From assembly GCA_026706895.1 (NCBI GenBank), contig JAPOXW010000004.1, positions 35,253 through 99,252 on the forward strand: DNA of 64,000 bases, in the 5' to 3' direction. The notes beneath the pieces were generated by a model. The model saw nothing but the letters and a program-made list of their open reading frames with translations, had not been told where the DNA came from and made no database searches. Of this stretch, positions 40,471 to 48,929 are shown piece by piece. The stretch is from Gammaproteobacteria bacterium. Lineage in GTDB: Bacteria > Pseudomonadota > Gammaproteobacteria > Poriferisulfidales > Poriferisulfidaceae. Within the stretch, counting starts at the first letter, position 1, and the number at the start of each line of letters is the position of its first letter. The translations under genes and the position numbers were made by a program.

Positions 40471-40974
40471 TCAGCGCGCGTCCGCGCTCCAGCAGGCCAC
40501 CCCGTACTGACCCGGCGCGGAGGAGACCTTCAGCACCACGCTCTCCACCCGGTCCGGCCCGAAGAAGGCCCGGTCCTCGAGCAGCCGGGAAAGCAGGTAG
40601 CGCGAATACTCCTCCACGGTGGTATTGCGCACGGGCAGAAGTTTCGTGTCCGGTTTTGCAAAGCGCAGCGTCTCGCCGTTGAATTCGGCGAGGTAGTGTT
40701 CCTCGTGTTCGGTGATGCGCAAGAACGGGGACTGCGCGGGCAGCAACGTATACTCGTCCAGTTCCTTGCACAGGCTCTGCACCCTGGATTTCAACTCCCG
40801 GTAGTCGAAGCACATCCCGTTCTCGTCGACCGCCGCGGTGACCGAAACGCCCACGCTGAAGTTGTGCCCGTGCAGGCGCTCCCGCTCGGTGGCGGAGAAG
40901 ATCGTGAAATGCGCCGCGGAAAACTTCAGGTACTTCTTGTCGATTTCAATCGTGGCGTTTGAATGCACGGGCAT
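40471..40974 (-). CDS. 6-pyruvoyl-tetrahydropterin synthase/QueD-like protein lacking the canonical pre-HGH cysteine
   Basis: FSAAHFTIFSATERERLHGHNFSVGVSV (AAH and HGH zinc ligands), MCFDYRELKSRV, NTTVEEYSRYL. Confidence 0.85.
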   Translation of the reverse strand: MPVHSNATIEIDKKYLKFSAAHFTIFSATERERLHGHNFSVGVSVTAAVDENGMCFDYRELKSRVQSLCKELDEYTLLPAQSPFLRITEHEEHYLAEFNGETLRFAKPDTKLLPVRNTTVEEYSRYLLSRLLEDRAFFGPDRVESVVLKVSSAPGQYGVACWSADAR

Positions 40975-40997
40975 GCTCGGGCTTGCCGGCACCGGCG

Positions 40998-42074
40998 TCA
41001 GGCAAGAGCCCGCGCGATTTCGTAGCCGATGCACAGGACCAGGGGGCCGAACCCAAGGACGACACCGGCGTAGCGTACATTTCTTTCGACCCGCGGTGTC
41101 GGGCGCTTCCGCGTCACCAGTTCGCCGGTGGCCAGCATCACGCCAACACCATCCACCACCGGGCCGGGCAACAGGTTGATGATGCCCATCGCGATGGAGA
41201 AGAGTGCGAACAGCCTGGCGTAGTCGACCCAGTCGAGAGAGGTGCTGTCCTCGCCGATGAGCAGCAGTTCGAGGGGGCCCATGAAGTTCAGGATGCTCAT
41301 TTCCCGAAAGATCATCTTGAATCCGGCCGCCGCCGTGGTGATGCCCAGCACGAAGGTCTCTTCGATGGCGCCCCCCACCCGGCCGATCACCGATTCCTCC
41401 AGCGCGAGCGGCTCGGACGACCCGTGGGAGATCCCGATATCCTCGAAGACATTCATGAAGCGCCGGTCGGACTGCCAGTCGCCGATCGCCACCGCGAACT
41501 CGTGGCGTTCCCCGTCTCGCGACACGCTGAGTGCGACCTCGCCCGTGTCGCCGATGCGGTCGAACAACTGGATCCCGATGTCCTGCCAGGTCGTGACTTC
41601 GGCGCCGTCGACACCGACGATCCGGTCGCCATCGCGCAATCCCGCCGCGTACGCCTTGCCGGCCGTTTCCGCCCCGGGCACCTCGATGACCGGAACGGTT
41701 CCCTGCATTCCGCCCAGTTGCAGAACCAGGATGATGACGAAGGCGGTGAGGAAGTTGGCGCTGGATCCCGCCAGCGTGATGGCGAGCTTGGATGCGGGCG
41801 GCGCTTCACGGAACGACCGCGCGGCATTGTCTTCGGTGATCGGGCTCCCCCAGCCGTCCAGGAGTTGCGCGAATCCGCCGAGCGGCAGTGCCTTTACATT
41901 GAAGACGGTGCCTTGGCGGTCGGTTAGGCGCAGCAAGGTGGGGCCCACGCCGAAGTCGTAGAACTCGACCTCCACGCCGGCCAGCTTGGCGGCGATGCAA
42001 TGCCCCAGTTCATGGATCATCACCTGGAGCGACAGGGTGGCAACGATGGCGGCCACGAAAAACATCAGATCCAT
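40998..42074 (-). CDS. Site-2-protease-like M50 metalloprotease with PDZ domain
   Basis: VMIHELGHCIAAKLAGVEVEFYDFGVGPTLL, PDZ-like GLRDGDRIVGVDGAEVTTW, NLLPGPVVDG. Confidence 0.88.
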   Translation of the reverse strand: MDLMFFVAAIVATLSLQVMIHELGHCIAAKLAGVEVEFYDFGVGPTLLRLTDRQGTVFNVKALPLGGFAQLLDGWGSPITEDNAARSFREAPPASKLAITLAGSSANFLTAFVIILVLQLGGMQGTVPVIEVPGAETAGKAYAAGLRDGDRIVGVDGAEVTTWQDIGIQLFDRIGDTGEVALSVSRDGERHEFAVAIGDWQSDRRFMNVFEDIGISHGSSEPLALEESVIGRVGGAIEETFVLGITTAAAGFKMIFREMSILNFMGPLELLLIGEDSTSLDWVDYARLFALFSIAMGIINLLPGPVVDGVGVMLATGELVTRKRPTPRVERNVRYAGVVLGFGPLVLCIGYEIARALA

Positions 42075-42153
42075 GGTTTTTTCCTAGTCCGCGTGTGTCC
42101 GTGCGGGGATTATAAACGAGTGGCGCGTCACGATGCCGCGGAAACCAAGGGGG

Positions 42154-45100
42154 TCAGCCGGGCTGCGGGGCGCCGATTGCCGTGCTGTCGCGCCTGGAAT
42201 TCACGCGCAGGGAGACCGCCAGCAGGGCCGGCACGAGAAGCATCAGCACGGCCGTGGCGAGAAGAATGCCGAAGCCCAGCGAGGCCGCGAAGGGGACCAG
42301 GAACTGGCCGTGGACGGACCGCTCGAAGATGAGCGGGGTGAAACCGAGGAAGGTCGTGATCGAGGTCAGCATGATGGGCCGGAACCGCCCCTTCGCGCCT
42401 TCGACGATCGCTTCCCGCGCGGGGGCGCCCTCGTGCATCTTCTGGCCGATGAAATCGAGCATCACCAGCGAGTCGTTCACCACCACCCCGCTCAGGCCGA
42501 CGAATCCCATCACCGAGACGAAGCTGAACGTGACGCCCAGGACCAGGTGTCCCAGGATCGCGCCGATCAGCCCGAAGGGGATGACGGCCATGATGATCAG
42601 GGGCTTGGAATAGGATCGAAGCGAGATCGCCAGCAGCGCGAAGATCGCGAACATCGCGAGCACGAAGCTGCGGATCAGCGAGTCGAAGGCGTCGAACTGC
42701 TGCTGGGCCTCGCCGCCGAACGTGTAGGACAGGTCCGGGTCTTCGGCAGCCAGTTCCGCGAGGGTCGTGGCCGCCAGCGTGGCGTTCGCCTCGGCGCCGG
42801 AAATCACGGCCGGGTCGACGTCGCCGGTGATCGTGACGATGCGCTGGCCGTCCGTCCGGCGGATGGACGGCGACGAAGTCCCCAGCCTCAGCCTCGCCAC
42901 ATGGCCGAGCGGCACGTCCGCCCCGCCCGGCGTGCGGATGACGTATTGCTCGATGTCCGTGATGGCGTCGCGCTCGTCGCCGGGCGGGCGCACGTACACC
43001 CGCACCTCGTCCCGGCCCCGCTGCATGCGCAGGGCCTCCTCGCCGAAGAACGCCGCCCGGACCTGCCGCGCCAGGTCTTCCACCCGGATTCCCAGGGTGT
43101 GCGCCTCCGGCCGCAGTTCGAGCTGCATCTCCCGGACCCCGGTCGCGTGGTCCGAGCGGACGTCGAAGACGCCCTGCAGGCTCCTCAGGCTGGACACCAC
43201 CGATTCGGCGGCCGGCCCGAGGCGCCCGGCGTCGGGGTGCGACAGCACGGCTTCGACCGGGGCGCCCAGCGCGATCACCTCGCCGGCGAAGCTGATGCCC
43301 CGGACGTAGGGCAGGAAGCCCACCTCTTCGCGCCAGGCCGAAAGGATCTCGCCCGTGCCGACCCGCCGCTGCTCGGCCCCCAGCAGCTTGAACTCGACCA
43401 CCGCGATGTTGGATTCCGGGTTCAGGCTCGGCAGGGGAATCAGCCCGCCGCCCTCCCCCCGCGCGCGCTGGCCGACGGTCAGGGTCACCCCGGACAACAA
43501 CGGCGGCCCGCCGTCCGCCGGGTCGCCCGAGAGCCGCTCGATCACGCGGCGCCCGGCCGCCTCGATCTCCAGGGCCACCGCGTGGGTTCGCTCCGGCGGA
43601 GTCCCCTCCGGCATCTCGATGCTGACCGTGACGAAGTCGCCTTCCACCTGATCGGCGAAGGTCGTCCCGACGATGCCGGACGGGATCAGCGACACGCTGA
43701 GCACGAGCAGCCCGACGGTGCCGGCGACCACGATTCCGGGCTGCGCCGTCGCGAAGCGCAGCCACCGGTCCAGGGGCCCCGCCAGGAACCCCTGCAGCCA
43801 TTCGTCCACCCGGCTCTGGCTGCGCCTCAGGAACCGGCCGACCGCGGCGGTGGGCTGCCAGCCGGGCCCGGGCAGGTGGGACAGGTGATTGGGCAGGACC
43901 GCCAGCGATTCCACCAGCGAGATCAGCAGCATGGAGATCAGGACGACGGCCGTCGGCAGGATGATCTCGCCGATGCCGCCCGGCAGGAACAGCAGCGGCG
44001 AGAACGCGGCGACCGAGGTCAGCACCGCGAAGATCAGCGGCTTCCGGATGCGCCGGGCGCCGCGCACGGCCGCGACGAACCCGCTGCGCCCCTGCATGCG
44101 TTCGTGGTGGATGTGTTCGGAAACGACGATGGCGTCGTCCACCACGATGCCGATCGCCAGCACGAAGGCGAGCAGCGCGTCGGCGTGCAGCGGAAGGTCG
44201 AGCGCCAGCACGACCGCCAGCGTCCCGACCCCGGAGACCACGAGGCCGACCGCCACCCACAGGGCCAGCCGGATCTCCAGGAAGAGCGCCAGGAAGAGAA
44301 AGACCAGGGTCAGGCCCAGCGCGCCGTTCTTGAGCAGGATGGCGAGGCGCTCGTCGAACAGCTGCGATTCGTCGTTCCAGACCGTGATGCCCACGCCGTC
44401 CGGAAGCGAGGGGATCAGCTCGGTCTCGAGGAAGGTCCGCGCGGCCTCGGCCACTTCGGCCACCTGCTCGCGGTTCGCCCGGTAGACTTCGATGAACACG
44501 GCGGGCTTGTTCTGGTGCCGGACGAGGAGGTCCGTGTCCTCGAAACCGTCCCGCACTTCGGCGATATCGCCCAGCCGCAGCAGCGTGCCGTCGTCGCCGG
44601 CCCGGACCACCACCTCCTCGAAGTCCCGCTGCACGTATCGCTGCCCCAGGGTGCGCACGCGCACCTTGGACTCCAGGGTGTCGATGCTGCCGGCCGAAAG
44701 ATCAAGGGAATCGCGCCGTACGGCATCGGCGATGTCGCGCAGCGTCAGGCCCAGGGCGCGCAGGCGGTGGGACGGCACCTCGATGGAGATCTCGTAGTCG
44801 CGCATCCCTCCGGTGTCGACATCGGTCACGCCGGGCAGCGCGGCGAGCCGGTCCTCGACCTGGTAGGCCAGCTCCTTCAGCGACCGCTCGGGGATGTCGC
44901 CGTACAGGATGAGCCGCAGGACGCTGCGGCGGTTGGTCATCTCCCGGAACGTGGGGCGCTCGGCAGACTCCGGGAAAGACTGGATCTGGCCGACCGCGGC
45001 GGTAATCTCGTAGAGCGCCTGGCCGACATCGGTGCCGGACTCGAGTTCGACGCGCACGGAGGCGATGCCGGGGGCCGCGACCGACTTGACCTTCTTGACC

Positions 45101-45360
45101 TTCTCGAGCGCGCTGACGCGCTCCTCGATCTTGACCACGATCGACTCTTCCACCTCCTCCGGCGACGCGCCCGGATAGGCGACCGAGACCTCGATATGGT
45201 TGAACGGCAGTGTCGGCCATGCCTGCATGACGATCCCGCCGAGGGACAGCAGCCCGGCCGCGACGACCGCCCACATCAGCAGGTTGGCGGCGACCCCGTT
45301 GCGCACCATGTAGGCGATGGGCCCGGGCGGTTCCCCCTCGTATCTGCCGTTCGAATTCAT
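42154..45360 (-). CDS. RND efflux transporter permease (HAE1/AcrB-like)
   Basis: 1068 aa; VLAIGIVVDDAIVVSEHIHHERM, VMGFVGLSGVVVNDSLVMLDFI. Confidence 0.93.
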   Translation of the reverse strand: MNSNGRYEGEPPGPIAYMVRNGVAANLLMWAVVAAGLLSLGGIVMQAWPTLPFNHIEVSVAYPGASPEEVEESIVVKIEERVSALEKVKKVKSVAAPGIASVRVELESGTDVGQALYEITAAVGQIQSFPESAERPTFREMTNRRSVLRLILYGDIPERSLKELAYQVEDRLAALPGVTDVDTGGMRDYEISIEVPSHRLRALGLTLRDIADAVRRDSLDLSAGSIDTLESKVRVRTLGQRYVQRDFEEVVVRAGDDGTLLRLGDIAEVRDGFEDTDLLVRHQNKPAVFIEVYRANREQVAEVAEAARTFLETELIPSLPDGVGITVWNDESQLFDERLAILLKNGALGLTLVFLFLALFLEIRLALWVAVGLVVSGVGTLAVVLALDLPLHADALLAFVLAIGIVVDDAIVVSEHIHHERMQGRSGFVAAVRGARRIRKPLIFAVLTSVAAFSPLLFLPGGIGEIILPTAVVLISMLLISLVESLAVLPNHLSHLPGPGWQPTAAVGRFLRRSQSRVDEWLQGFLAGPLDRWLRFATAQPGIVVAGTVGLLVLSVSLIPSGIVGTTFADQVEGDFVTVSIEMPEGTPPERTHAVALEIEAAGRRVIERLSGDPADGGPPLLSGVTLTVGQRARGEGGGLIPLPSLNPESNIAVVEFKLLGAEQRRVGTGEILSAWREEVGFLPYVRGISFAGEVIALGAPVEAVLSHPDAGRLGPAAESVVSSLRSLQGVFDVRSDHATGVREMQLELRPEAHTLGIRVEDLARQVRAAFFGEEALRMQRGRDEVRVYVRPPGDERDAITDIEQYVIRTPGGADVPLGHVARLRLGTSSPSIRRTDGQRIVTITGDVDPAVISGAEANATLAATTLAELAAEDPDLSYTFGGEAQQQFDAFDSLIRSFVLAMFAIFALLAISLRSYSKPLIIMAVIPFGLIGAILGHLVLGVTFSFVSVMGFVGLSGVVVNDSLVMLDFIGQKMHEGAPAREAIVEGAKGRFRPIMLTSITTFLGFTPLIFERSVHGQFLVPFAASLGFGILLATAVLMLLVPALLAVSLRVNSRRDSTAIGAPQPG

Positions 45361-45673
45361 CGCTTCGAGAACACCCGGCTCCTCGCGGTCGAACCTCGGG
45401 CCGACAGCGTCTCGCGCGCGCCGGCGGGGAGGGGAAATCCGTAATGCCTGTTCACAGCTCGCGCACGTGCCGCCTCGATGGTGACCGAGTCATGCATGGG
45501 GACATTGTACCCAGTCTCCGGCGCAAGCCGGTCTCGTTTCCCGCCGGAGCCGGGAGGCACCGGAGAAACATCCGGTCAGGCCTGGGCCCCGCCTCCGCGG
45601 CCCGTCACGGATGGGCCCGGAAACCGGTTTTCCGACCGCCTGCAGGCCCTTTGCCACGGACTGCTGCTTCGGC

Positions 45674-46882
45674 TTATTGCGCCGCGTCGGCCCCGGCCTG
45701 CACCCTCATGCCCTCGGTGGCGAACTGAATGCCGCCGGTGACCACCCGCTGCCCGTTCTCGAGGGCTCCGGCGACATAGGCCTGATCGTTGGCGCGCTGC
45801 AGGACGCGCACCGGAACGATGTGCACGGAACCGGTGCCGCGGACCACCCAGACTTCGTCACCCGGCTGCAGCGCCGCACGCGGGACCCGATAATACGCTT
45901 CCGGCACAAGGCCCCTGATCGCCACCTCCACGAACTTGCCGACCAGAAGCGGAGGCGCATCGCCCGTCCTCCCAGCCGGGACATCCCTGGAGAAGGGGTT
46001 CGCCACGCGCACGATCACGTCGATGGTTCGCGTCTGCTTGTCCAGCGACGTTTCGGCCCGGTCCACGTAACCTTCCCAGGTGTAGCGGGCATCGCCATAC
46101 CGGGCGCTCACGCGCGCGGGCACCTGCGGTTCGGCGTCCCCGGCCCGAAGTTCCCATAACCCGGGAATCAGGGCCGCGCTGGCGTCGGACAGCGGCACGA
46201 CCACCTCGACGGCATCCGTGGCGAAGATGCGCCCGACGGCCTGTCCCGCGGTCACGAACTCCCCCAGGTCCACCGATTCGTCCCGCACGTAGCCGTCGAA
46301 AGGCGCCCGGACCCGCGTGCGGGACAGCGCCAGCTTGGCCTCGGCAACCCGGGCCTCCTCGCGGTCAAGCGCGGCCTCGGCCGCCTTCAGTTGGGGCTCC
46401 CGCAGGGTCAGGGGATTCGCCCGGCGGGCCACGGACGCCCCATTGGAGCGCCGGCCGGAGAATTGCTCGTATTCGGTGCGGGCGATTTCCGCCTTTTCCC
46501 GGGCCTCAAGCAGTTCCACCCGCCTGGCCTCAAGATCCGCTTCCGCCTCGCGGACCCGGTACAGGTAGTCCTCCTCCTCGATCCGGAAGATGGTCTGGCC
46601 CGCTTCGATCCGGCCGCCGCTCTGGAAGCCCGGGTTGATCCAAACCACCTTGCCGCTGACCTGCGGGATGATGTCGACTTCCGCGCTCGGCCGCACCGTC
46701 CCGGCCCCGTGCACCGGGATGGCGCCGTCGCCGGGCATCACGCGGGCGGTCTGCGCGAATGGAATCTGGGGCGGCGGCTCGCGACGCTCGGGCTCAGGCG
46801 CCAGCGACACCATGAAGGCCGCCAGTGCCACGGAGCCGGCGACGATGGCGCCGGCAGCCAAAAAACCCGCTCGTCGGCTCAT
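45674..46882 (-). CDS. RND periplasmic adaptor (HlyD/MFP family)
   Basis: VSGKVVWINPGFQSGGRIEAGQTIFRIEEEDY, RVRAPFDGYVRDESVDLGEFVTAGQ. Confidence 0.9.
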   Translation of the reverse strand: MSRRAGFLAAGAIVAGSVALAAFMVSLAPEPERREPPPQIPFAQTARVMPGDGAIPVHGAGTVRPSAEVDIIPQVSGKVVWINPGFQSGGRIEAGQTIFRIEEEDYLYRVREAEADLEARRVELLEAREKAEIARTEYEQFSGRRSNGASVARRANPLTLREPQLKAAEAALDREEARVAEAKLALSRTRVRAPFDGYVRDESVDLGEFVTAGQAVGRIFATDAVEVVVPLSDASAALIPGLWELRAGDAEPQVPARVSARYGDARYTWEGYVDRAETSLDKQTRTIDVIVRVANPFSRDVPAGRTGDAPPLLVGKFVEVAIRGLVPEAYYRVPRAALQPGDEVWVVRGTGSVHIVPVRVLQRANDQAYVAGALENGQRVVTGGIQFATEGMRVQAGADAAQ

Positions 46883-46996
46883 GCTAATTCGGAGACCCGA
46901 TCCGGACCAAACTGCCCGGTCCGCTATCGTAGCACTCCCCGCAGGGCCCGCGAGTCCCGGGGTCCGAGTTCGGCGGGGCGGTCTCCGGCACGGGGC

Positions 46997-48553
46997 CTAC
47001 TCGGCAGGCGCCGCGGCGGCCCGCAGGCCTGCCGCGCGGGCGGAGTCGCCCGGCCGGGGCCGGGGCGGTTCGGACGCCACCCATGTGCCGCCCAGGGCGC
47101 GGTGCAGCGCCAGGCGCGCATACGCCAAGTCGCGCTCTGCCGCCGCGAGCGCGGAATTTGCGCTGACCAGGGTCTGCGCGGCCGTCAGGTAGTCTTCGTA
47201 GTCCGCCACCCCGGACTGGTAGCGCCGCTCCTGGTACCCCGCCTCGGCCCGCGCCTCCTCGGCGAAAGATTTCCGCAGGGTGTAGAAGCGGTGGCGGGTC
47301 TCCCAGCCGGCCAGGGCGACTTCGACTTCGTTGACCGCCGTCACAACGGTGCGCCCATACGCGGCAACCGCCTCGTCCCATTGCTTTTCGGCGAGCGCCA
47401 CGTCGTGCTGCAGGCGGGACCCCTGGAAGACCGGCCCCAGCAGGTTCACGGTCAGGTTCCGGAACCACTGGTCGGGGTGGAACCAGTCCTCGAAGTCCGA
47501 ATTCTGCACCCCGACCGTGCCGCCCAGCGACAGGGATGGCTTCAAGGCCGCACGCCGCACGCCGATCCTGTAGCGGGCCGCCTCCATCCTCTCCCGGGCG
47601 GCCCCGACGTCCGGGCGTTGCGCCAAGAGGTCCGCAGGGATCCCCACCGGGACGGGGTCGAGCGCCGCCAACGGCGGCAGCGAGTCGGGCAGCAAGCCCG
47701 CGAGGTCTTCGCGGAACCCCCCCAGCAAGACCCAAAGGCGCGCTTCCGCGTCGGCCAGCCGCCCCTCGATTGCCGGCAGTTCGGCTTCCGCGTCCCACAG
47801 GCTTCGGCGCATCCGGTACAGGTCGCGGGCGCCGTCCAGCCCATGGTTGTACCGGAACGTGGTCAGTTTCTCCCGTTCCCGGAAGATCTCCACGATTTCT
47901 TCCGAGAGTTCCCATTGGCGCCGCAGATAGGCGATTTCCAGGTACGTGCGCACGGTCTCGGCCACGACCCCGATGCGGGCGGCGCGGTAGTCCCACTCCG
48001 AAGCCAGGAGATCAGACCCGGCAGCCCGGGCCGCATTGCGGTTGCGCTCCCAGAAATCGACTTCATAGGAGAAATCGATACTGAAGGTGTAGGTCGTCAG
48101 GCTGAGCCGCTCGGGCAACTGCAACCCGAAGTTCCGGTCCAACTCGTCCACCTGCGCGCCGATCCCTGCGTTAGTCGGCGCGCTGGCATCTTCGGCCTGG
48201 GCGGCCGGCTGGACCCGCGGCGCCCGGATGGAATCCGCAATCCGTTCCCTTGCCTTCGCCTGCTCGACCCGGGCCACCGCTTCCGCCAGATCGAAGTTCG
48301 AGGCGAGGACACCCTCGACAATCCGATTCAAAGCCGGATCGTTGAATGCGTTCCACCACTGTGACGGGGCGTATGAGCCGGACACGGTGCTGCCCGCAAA
48401 CGCTTCGGGCAATTCCACCGACGGCCCGGAAACGGGAGGAGCCAGGGACGTGGAACAAGCGGCAGCGAGAAAACTGCCGGTCATGCCCAGGAATGCCGCC
48501 GCCGATGCGGCGCGCCGGCGCGGCCTGTCCGGCCTCATGGCCACAGCCGGCAA
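46997..48553 (-). CDS. Outer-membrane efflux lipoprotein (NodT/TolC family)
   Basis: Lipobox-like SFLAAACSTSLAPP, PLPPL...IPADLLAQRPDVGAARERMEAA, SLSLGGTVG. Confidence 0.9.
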   Translation of the reverse strand: MPAVAMRPDRPRRRAASAAAFLGMTGSFLAAACSTSLAPPVSGPSVELPEAFAGSTVSGSYAPSQWWNAFNDPALNRIVEGVLASNFDLAEAVARVEQAKARERIADSIRAPRVQPAAQAEDASAPTNAGIGAQVDELDRNFGLQLPERLSLTTYTFSIDFSYEVDFWERNRNAARAAGSDLLASEWDYRAARIGVVAETVRTYLEIAYLRRQWELSEEIVEIFREREKLTTFRYNHGLDGARDLYRMRRSLWDAEAELPAIEGRLADAEARLWVLLGGFREDLAGLLPDSLPPLAALDPVPVGIPADLLAQRPDVGAARERMEAARYRIGVRRAALKPSLSLGGTVGVQNSDFEDWFHPDQWFRNLTVNLLGPVFQGSRLQHDVALAEKQWDEAVAAYGRTVVTAVNEVEVALAGWETRHRFYTLRKSFAEEARAEAGYQERRYQSGVADYEDYLTAAQTLVSANSALAAAERDLAYARLALHRALGGTWVASEPPRPRPGDSARAAGLRAAAAPAE

Positions 48554-48748
48554 ATCCGGCAGGGAGGTCGCAGGGAGGGTTCCGACCCGCCCTGATTGCC
48601 CAAGACGCGACGCGTGAACAGCGAACTGGCTATCATCGTGGTCCGTACCGCAGAGGCATGCCGCCTGTCCCCCGAGTCTGATGGCTTTTCATTATATGGG
48701 ACTCTTTCTCGTGTCGCGCCCATGGAGAGTCACAAAAACAAGTTTCAG

Positions 48749-48754
48749 TATAAT
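48749..48754 (+). promoter_or_regulatory. Candidate -10 box TATAAT upstream of the GPP34-P450 gene
   Basis: Perfect hexamer in the divergent intergenic region; no clear -35. Confidence 0.3.
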
Positions 48755-48929
48755 TCCATGGAAATCCCGCTGGCGGGGAGCGGTGTCGACTGCCGCTGTT
48801 GCGCACCCTTCCACCCGCCTGGCAAATCGGCAGGAACCAGCATCGCAGTGATTCATTCGGACCCGCAACCCCTACCGCCTCTCCCCGGTGCCAGACGGAC
48901 GGCAGCGGTTTCCATGAAGGAGTTTCGCC

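Noticed and set aside
42133-45444. 1103-aa plus-strand ORF and 710-aa minus-strand ORF (42128-44260)
   Set aside because: Low-complexity R/G/P/H/D-rich translations antisense to or out of frame with the real RND permease; artefacts of high GC.
45357-45560. 67-aa minus ORF whose stop overlaps the RND permease start
   Set aside because: The TGA/ATG overlap would suit a translational-coupling leader, but composition is not protein-like and no family is recognised; left unsupported.
46391-48364. 657-aa plus-strand ORF
   Set aside because: Antisense to the adaptor and outer-membrane factor genes.
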